Shown piece after piece: positions 7,364 through 11,047 of a DNA stretch of 11,047 bases. The notes under the pieces are model-generated. The model was not told the origin of the DNA and made no database searches. It saw only the letters and a list, made by a program, of their open reading frames with translations. Source of the DNA: CAXYVC01 sp964292295 (lineage in GTDB: Bacteria > Acidobacteriota > Holophagae > Holophagales > Holophagaceae). The stretch covers positions 1-11,047 of the forward strand of contig CAXYVC010000092.1 of the NCBI GenBank assembly GCA_964292295.1, written 5' to 3'. Every line of letters begins with the position of its first letter. Position 1 is the stretch's first letter. A program made the translations under genes and the position numbers.

Positions 7364-9652
7364 TTAGACACCCAGGTTCAAGGGGTCCCGGTCCAGGGTC
7401 ACGGGCCCGCCCGGGGCGAGGGGCGCGAGGCGCAGCGCCTCGCCCAGCGCCGCCCGCCCGGCGGCCTTCACCAGGAGCTGCATGCGGAAGCGGTCCTTCA
7501 CCCGGGGCACGGAGGCCTCCAGGGGCCCCAGGATCCTCAGGCCGGGCAGGCGTTCCAGGCGCTGGCGCAGGGCCCGCAGCGGCTGCAGGGCCTCCGCCGG
7601 CGTGTCTCCCTCGCTGCGGTACAGCGAGAGGGCCGCGAAGGGCGGATAGGCCATGCCCTTGCGGTAGGGCAGCTCGGCCTCGGCGAAGGCCTCGAAGTCC
7701 TGGGCCACGGCATGCACGATGGCCGGGTGCTCGGGGCTGTAGGTCTGCAGGATCACCCGCCCCGGCAGCTCGGCGCGCCCCGCGCGGCCCGCCACCTGGG
7801 TCAGCAGGTGGAAGGTGCGTTCCGAGGCCCGGAAGTCGGCCACTTTCAGGCCCAGGTCGGCGTTGAGGATGCCCACCAGGGTCAGGCGCGGGAAGGTGTG
7901 CCCCTTGGCGAGCATCTGGGTGCCCACGAGGATGTCCACCTGCCCGGTCTCCGCCGCGAGCAGGCCGGCCTCCAGGGCACCCCGGCGCTGGGTGGTGTCC
8001 CGGTCGAGCCGCAGGATGCGCGCCGAAGGGAAGCGCTCCTGGAGCAGGTCCTCGATCTGCTCGGTGCCCTCCCCCACGCCCCGCAGGTGCTCGGCTTCGC
8101 AGAAGGGGCAGGCCTCCGGGGGCACGGCCTCGTGGCCACAGAGATGGCAGCGCAGACGGAAGGCGCCCTTGTGGTAGGTGAGGCTCACCGCGCAGTGGGG
8201 GCACTCCAGCTGCCGCCCGCAGGCGCGGCACATCCAGAAGTTCTCGAAGCCCCGCCGGTTCAGCAGCAGCATGGACTGCTCCCCCCGCTGCAGGGTCTCG
8301 CCCAGGGCCGCCAGCAGCAGGGGCGAGAAGACGACCTTCTTCCGCGCCTCCCGGTAGCATTCCCGTAGGTCCACCACCTTGACCGCGGGAAGGCGGCTGC
8401 CCGCCGGGCGCTGGGTGAGCCGCAGCAGGCGGTAGCGGCCTTCCTGGGCCGCCTGCCAGCTCTCCAGGGAGGGCGTGGCGCTGCCCAGCACCACGGGGCA
8501 GCCCTCCAGCTGGGCCCGCTTGATGGCCAGGTCCCGGGCGTGGATGCGCGGGTGCTCCTCGCTCTTGTAGGACGCCTCCTGCTCCTCGTCCACGATGATC
8601 AGTCCGACGTTCCTCAGGGGCGCCAGCACCGCGTTGCGCACCCCCACGAAGAGCGGCGCGCCGTCCAGGAGCAGGCGCACCACGTCCGCCTGCTTCTCCG
8701 TGGCGTTCAGGCCCGCGTGCCCCACGGCCACGCGCCCGGGGAACCGCGCTTCCAGGCGCGCAAGCAGGCGCGGCGTCAGGCCGATCTCGGGCACGAGCCA
8801 GAGCACGCGACGCTCCGAGGCCAGCACCCGCTCGGCCAGCTCCAGGAAGACCTCCGTCTTGCCCGAGCCCGTGACGCCGAAGAGCAGGTGCACGCCGAAG
8901 GCGCCCAGGCCCACGCCCTCCACCGCCCGCCGCTGTTCCTCGTTCAGCACCACGCGCTTGTCCAGGCCCTCCTCCCGCTGCTGGGAGAGCAGGTCCAGGC
9001 GCTTCAGGCGCTCCACCAGGCCGTGGCGCTCCAGGGTGCCCAGCACCGAGACGCCCACCTGGGCGCGCTGCAGCAGCTCGTCCTCCAGCATCGCGCCGCC
9101 CGCGGCCTCCAGGGCCATCAGCAGGCGCCCCTGGGGCGCCGTCACCTTCGGGGGATGGGGCAGCCCCGTGCGCCGCACCTCCGTGAGGCCCGCCCCCCGG
9201 AGCGTGCGGCGGTGCAGGAAGGTGGGCAGTTCCAGGCGGCCCCCGTGCCAGGCCTCCCCGAGAGAGGCCAGCTCCCCCCAGGCACCCGCCTCCCGCAGCT
9301 CTGCCAGGCGCCGGCCGTCCGGAAGAAGGCTTTCCCAGTCCCCCTGAATGGCCGCCGGGAGACACAGGGGAAGCAGGTGCGCCAGGCCGCAGCCGTAGTA
9401 CCGCCCGGCAAAGTCCAGCAGTTCCCGCAATTTTGGCGGCAGCAGGGGCCAGGGATCCACCAGGGCCTCCACGGGGCGCAAAACCACGCCTTCCGGCGGG
9501 GCGGGATCCGGCCCCAGAACCACCCCTGTGGAGGCACCGCGCCCCAGGCGCACCTTCACGCGGAGGCCGGGCGGGAGCCCCTCCGGCGCCAGGTAGGTGA
9601 GCGGCGGCAGCGGACGGGGAACATCGATGCGGGTGGGGACGAGGCGAGACAT
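7364..9652 (-). CDS. priA: Primosomal protein N' (replication restart helicase PriA)
   Basis: This 762-residue protein is the 3'-to-5' helicase that recognises stalled or repaired forks and directs reloading of the replicative helicase. The N-terminal ~100 residues match the PriA 3'-end DNA-binding domain, followed by a probable winged-helix linker. Helicase motifs are clear: GVTGSGKT (259-266), DEEQ (355-358), SATPSLES (391-398), VGTQMLAKGHTFP (576-588) and QVAGRAGR (619-626). The zinc-binding insert has all eight cysteines in CxxC pairs (C475/478, 484/487, 502/505, 515/518), and GEGTEQIEDLL follows as in relatives. Length is close to the E. coli protein (about 730). One oddity is motif II: PriA proteins usually read DEEH and this one reads DEEQ. 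The start codon is 20 bp from the divergent tsaD start. GGGAG lies almost against the ATG, too close for a good Shine-Dalgarno. The pilus operon follows 135 bp downstream on the same strand without a convincing terminator between. Confidence 0.97.
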   Translation of the reverse strand: MSRLVPTRIDVPRPLPPLTYLAPEGLPPGLRVKVRLGRGASTGVVLGPDPAPPEGVVLRPVEALVDPWPLLPPKLRELLDFAGRYYGCGLAHLLPLCLPAAIQGDWESLLPDGRRLAELREAGAWGELASLGEAWHGGRLELPTFLHRRTLRGAGLTEVRRTGLPHPPKVTAPQGRLLMALEAAGGAMLEDELLQRAQVGVSVLGTLERHGLVERLKRLDLLSQQREEGLDKRVVLNEEQRRAVEGVGLGAFGVHLLFGVTGSGKTEVFLELAERVLASERRVLWLVPEIGLTPRLLARLEARFPGRVAVGHAGLNATEKQADVVRLLLDGAPLFVGVRNAVLAPLRNVGLIIVDEEQEASYKSEEHPRIHARDLAIKRAQLEGCPVVLGSATPSLESWQAAQEGRYRLLRLTQRPAGSRLPAVKVVDLRECYREARKKVVFSPLLLAALGETLQRGEQSMLLLNRRGFENFWMCRACGRQLECPHCAVSLTYHKGAFRLRCHLCGHEAVPPEACPFCEAEHLRGVGEGTEQIEDLLQERFPSARILRLDRDTTQRRGALEAGLLAAETGQVDILVGTQMLAKGHTFPRLTLVGILNADLGLKVADFRASERTFHLLTQVAGRAGRAELPGRVILQTYSPEHPAIVHAVAQDFEAFAEAELPYRKGMAYPPFAALSLYRSEGDTPAEALQPLRALRQRLERLPGLRILGPLEASVPRVKDRFRMQLLVKAAGRAALGEALRLAPLAPGGPVTLDRDPLNLGV

Positions 9653-9654
9653 GC

Positions 9655-9673
9655 TCCCGCTAGACTAATGCCA
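9655..9673. promoter_or_regulatory. Candidate symmetric divergent promoter for tsaD and priA
   Basis: The 20-bp gap between the two start codons contains TAGACTA (9661-9667), which reads TAGTCTA on the other strand, so each strand shows a TANNNT -10-like hexamer. Standard -10 to start spacing puts the plus start at 9673, the A of the tsaD ATG, and the minus start near 9655, three bases before the priA ATG. The two starts would be 18 bp apart, the spacing known for symmetric bidirectional promoters. tsaD has no Shine-Dalgarno, which fits a leaderless mRNA. No good -35 box is visible for either direction, so this is a reasoned candidate only. Confidence 0.38.
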
Positions 9674-10707
9674 TGCGCATTCTCGGGCTCGAATCCAGCT
9701 GCGACGACTGCTCCGCCGCGGTGGTGGAAGAGACAGCCCATGGGCCCGTCCTCCAGAGCCTCGTGCGCGTGAGCCAGGACGAGATCCACGGCCCCTTCGG
9801 CGGCGTGGTGCCGGAGCTGGCGGCCCGGGAACACCTGCTCCAGGTGCGCCGCGTCATCGATCGCGCCCTGGCCGAGGCGGGCTGTCCCCTGGCGGAGCTG
9901 GACCGCATCGCCCTCACCCAGGGCCCCGGCCTCGTGGGCTCCCTGCTGACGCTCTTCTCGGCGGGCAAGGCCCTCGCCTGGCACCAGGGTCTGCCCCTGG
10001 TGCCCGTGCACCACGTCCTGGGGCACCTGAACGCCGCGCGCTTCCAGGCGCCAGAGCTGCCCTTCCCCGCCCTGGCCCTGCTGGTGAGCGGCGGCCACAC
10101 GCACCTCTACCTCGCCCGCAGCTGGACCCGCCTCGAGCTGCTGCAGAAGACCCGGGACGACGCCGCGGGAGAGGCCTTCGACAAGACCGCCCGCATGCTG
10201 AACCTCGGCTACCCCGGCGGCCCCCTGGTGGACGCCTGTGCGCGGGAAGCCGCCACGAGCGCCCCGCCCTTCTCACCGCCGAAGTTCCGGGACGGCAAGG
10301 CCTCCTGGAGCTTCTCCGGCCTGAAGACCGCCGTGAAGCTGCGCATCGCGGCAGAGCCCGGCCTGGAGCAGGCGGGGCCCGAGGACGCCCGCGTGCGCGC
10401 CCTCTGCCGCACCCTGAACGAGACGGTGGCCGCCTGGCTCCTGAAACCCGTGCCCGCCCTGGCGGAGGAATGGGGCGCCCGCGCCCTGGTGGTGAGCGGC
10501 GGCGTGGCCTGCAACAGCGCCCTGCGCCGGCAGGCGGAGGCGCTGGCCGCGCGGCTGCACCTGCGCCTCGCCATCCCCGAGCCGCGCCTCTGCACCGACA
10601 ACGGCGCCATGATCGCCGCCGCGGGGGCCCTGCTGCCCCCTTCCGCGGATCCCTGGAGCCTCAATGCGGATGCGGACCTGAAGCTCCCCTGCCCGGAGGC
10701 CCCGTGA
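9673..10707 (+). CDS. tsaD: tRNA N6-adenosine threonylcarbamoyltransferase TsaD
   Basis: This 344-residue enzyme transfers the threonylcarbamoyl group from threonylcarbamoyl-AMP to A37 of tRNAs that read ANN codons, working with TsaB and TsaE in bacteria. The ASKHA-fold signature runs throughout: MRILGLESSCD (1-11), TQGPGLVGSLL (82-92), the metal-binding HVLGH (114-118), LLVSGGHTHLYLA (136-148), AAGEAFDKTARMLNLGYPGG (164-183), SFSGLKTAV (213-221), VVSGGVACN (273-281) and LCTDNGAMIA (306-315), with D309 the third metal ligand. Length is normal for the family. Two signature positions differ from common forms: the usual CDET reads CDDC (10-13), and HMEGH reads HVLGH, keeping both histidines. It starts 20 bp from the divergent priA, has no visible Shine-Dalgarno, and overlaps gatC by four bases. 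Function is certain at family level. Confidence 0.98.
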   Translation: MRILGLESSCDDCSAAVVEETAHGPVLQSLVRVSQDEIHGPFGGVVPELAAREHLLQVRRVIDRALAEAGCPLAELDRIALTQGPGLVGSLLTLFSAGKALAWHQGLPLVPVHHVLGHLNAARFQAPELPFPALALLVSGGHTHLYLARSWTRLELLQKTRDDAAGEAFDKTARMLNLGYPGGPLVDACAREAATSAPPFSPPKFRDGKASWSFSGLKTAVKLRIAAEPGLEQAGPEDARVRALCRTLNETVAAWLLKPVPALAEEWGARALVVSGGVACNSALRRQAEALAARLHLRLAIPEPRLCTDNGAMIAAAGALLPPSADPWSLNADADLKLPCPEAP

Positions 10708-10982
10708 AGGTCAGCCGCGACGACGTCCTGCACTGCGCGCAGCTGGCCTGTCTGCGCCTGAAGGAGGCCGAGGTCGAGCCCCTGCGGCGGGCCATGGAGC
10801 AGCTCCTCACGAAGGCCCGAAGCCTCGAGGCCCTGGACCTGGAAGACGTGCCCCCCTTCAGCCTGGACCAGCCCCTGCCCCGCCGGCCCGACCTTCCGCG
10901 CCCCTCCTTGAGCCAGGCCGAAGCCCTGGCCCTCGCCCCGGACCAGGCGAGGGGACACTTCAAGGTGCCGAAGGTGCTCTGA
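10704..10982 (+). CDS. gatC: Asp/Glu-tRNA(Asn/Gln) amidotransferase subunit C
   Basis: This 92-residue protein is the small GatC subunit that ties GatA to GatB in the GatCAB amidotransferase, which converts misacylated Glu-tRNA(Gln) and/or Asp-tRNA(Asn) to the correct forms. The N-terminus MKVSRDDVLHCAQLACLRL matches the usual -V-LA-L-L pattern, a coiled helical region follows, then PSLSQAEALALAPD (67-80) and the strongly conserved end GHFKVPKVL (84-92). Length is typical. The start is a GTG at 10704 in a GTGA overlap with the tsaD stop, with GGAGG four bases upstream. A longer in-frame extension to 10470 lies within tsaD and is not needed. gatA, its frequent neighbour, is not seen in the 65 bp that remain. 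Pairing with tsaD makes a small tRNA-function operon. Confidence 0.94.
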   Translation: MKVSRDDVLHCAQLACLRLKEAEVEPLRRAMEQLLTKARSLEALDLEDVPPFSLDQPLPRRPDLPRPSLSQAEALALAPDQARGHFKVPKVL

Positions 10983-11047
10983 ACCCGCATCGCTGCAGTT
11001 GGACGTCGTGAATAGGGGTTGTACCGTTTGGATCGCCTGATTTTCCT

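Noticed and set aside
7347..7365. GGGA/TCCC hairpin followed by TTTTT on the plus strand
   Set aside because: The stem is only 4 bp and it faces the plus strand, where no gene lies upstream; it cannot end priA transcription, which runs the other way.
6906..9365. 819-codon minus-strand frame overlapping priA and fimT
   Set aside because: It is in a different frame from PriA, is Gly/Pro/Ala/Arg-rich, and merges shifted fragments of priA and fimT; both real genes have intact motifs in their own frames.
8540..9772. 410-codon plus-strand frame opposite priA running into tsaD
   Set aside because: Gln/His/Arg/Leu-rich antisense product with no domain; conflicts with two well-supported genes.
10983..11047. 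Possible promoter (TTGGAC or TTGTAC boxes) after gatC
   Set aside because: Matches to -35 and -10 consensus are poor and no downstream gene start is in the window to anchor them.

Overview
The window holds eight confidently recognised genes in high-GC bacterial DNA. It is typical chromosomal sequence: there is no phage, IS element, CRISPR array, rRNA or tRNA. The mix is a GspH/I/J/K-like minor pilin set plus PilY1, next to priA and a tsaD-gatC pair. Together with the very high GC this suggests a Gram-negative type IV-piliated bacterium. My best guess is an acidobacterium of the Holophagae/Geothrix kind, with other high-GC delta-type lineages as alternatives. That placement is an inference from gene style, not a measured result.

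Layout on the minus strand, read right to left: priA (9652-7364) encodes the replication-restart helicase. A 135-bp spacer follows with two overlapping small inverted repeats and no clear terminator or sigma-70/sigma-54 promoter. Then comes a compact five-gene pilus-tip operon: fimT (7228-6521), pilV (6524-6015), pilW (6028-4886), pilX (4863-4279) and pilY1 (4258-74). The first three genes overlap (4 nt, then 14 nt) and the last two follow 22- and 20-nt gaps, so all five are probably co-transcribed and in part translationally coupled. The products should form the initiating tip complex of a type IV pilus. FimT, PilV, PilW and PilX have type III (prepilin) leaders. PilY1 is a secreted, von Willebrand A-containing tip adhesin/mechanosensor. 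The major pilin and the assembly machinery (PilB/C/D/M-Q) are not in the window.

Layout on the plus strand: tsaD (9673-10707) and gatC (10704-10982) overlap by 4 nt. Both serve tRNA function: the t6A modification at position 37, and transamidation to Gln-tRNA(Gln)/Asn-tRNA(Asn). No gatA or gatB is seen before the window ends; the last 65 bp hold no gene. tsaD and priA are divergent with only 20 bp between their start codons. That gap carries a symmetric TAGACTA element that could act as a shared -10 box giving leaderless or nearly leaderless mRNAs in both directions.

I did not find a wholly new system. The points most worth a second look are the symmetric divergent promoter, the very large insertion inside the PilY1 VWA domain together with a vicinal Cys-Cys pair, the DEEQ (rather than DEEH) helicase motif II in PriA, variant residues in the TsaD signature motifs, and the overlapping hairpins in the fimT leader. 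Many long open frames opposite the real genes are composition artefacts of the high GC.
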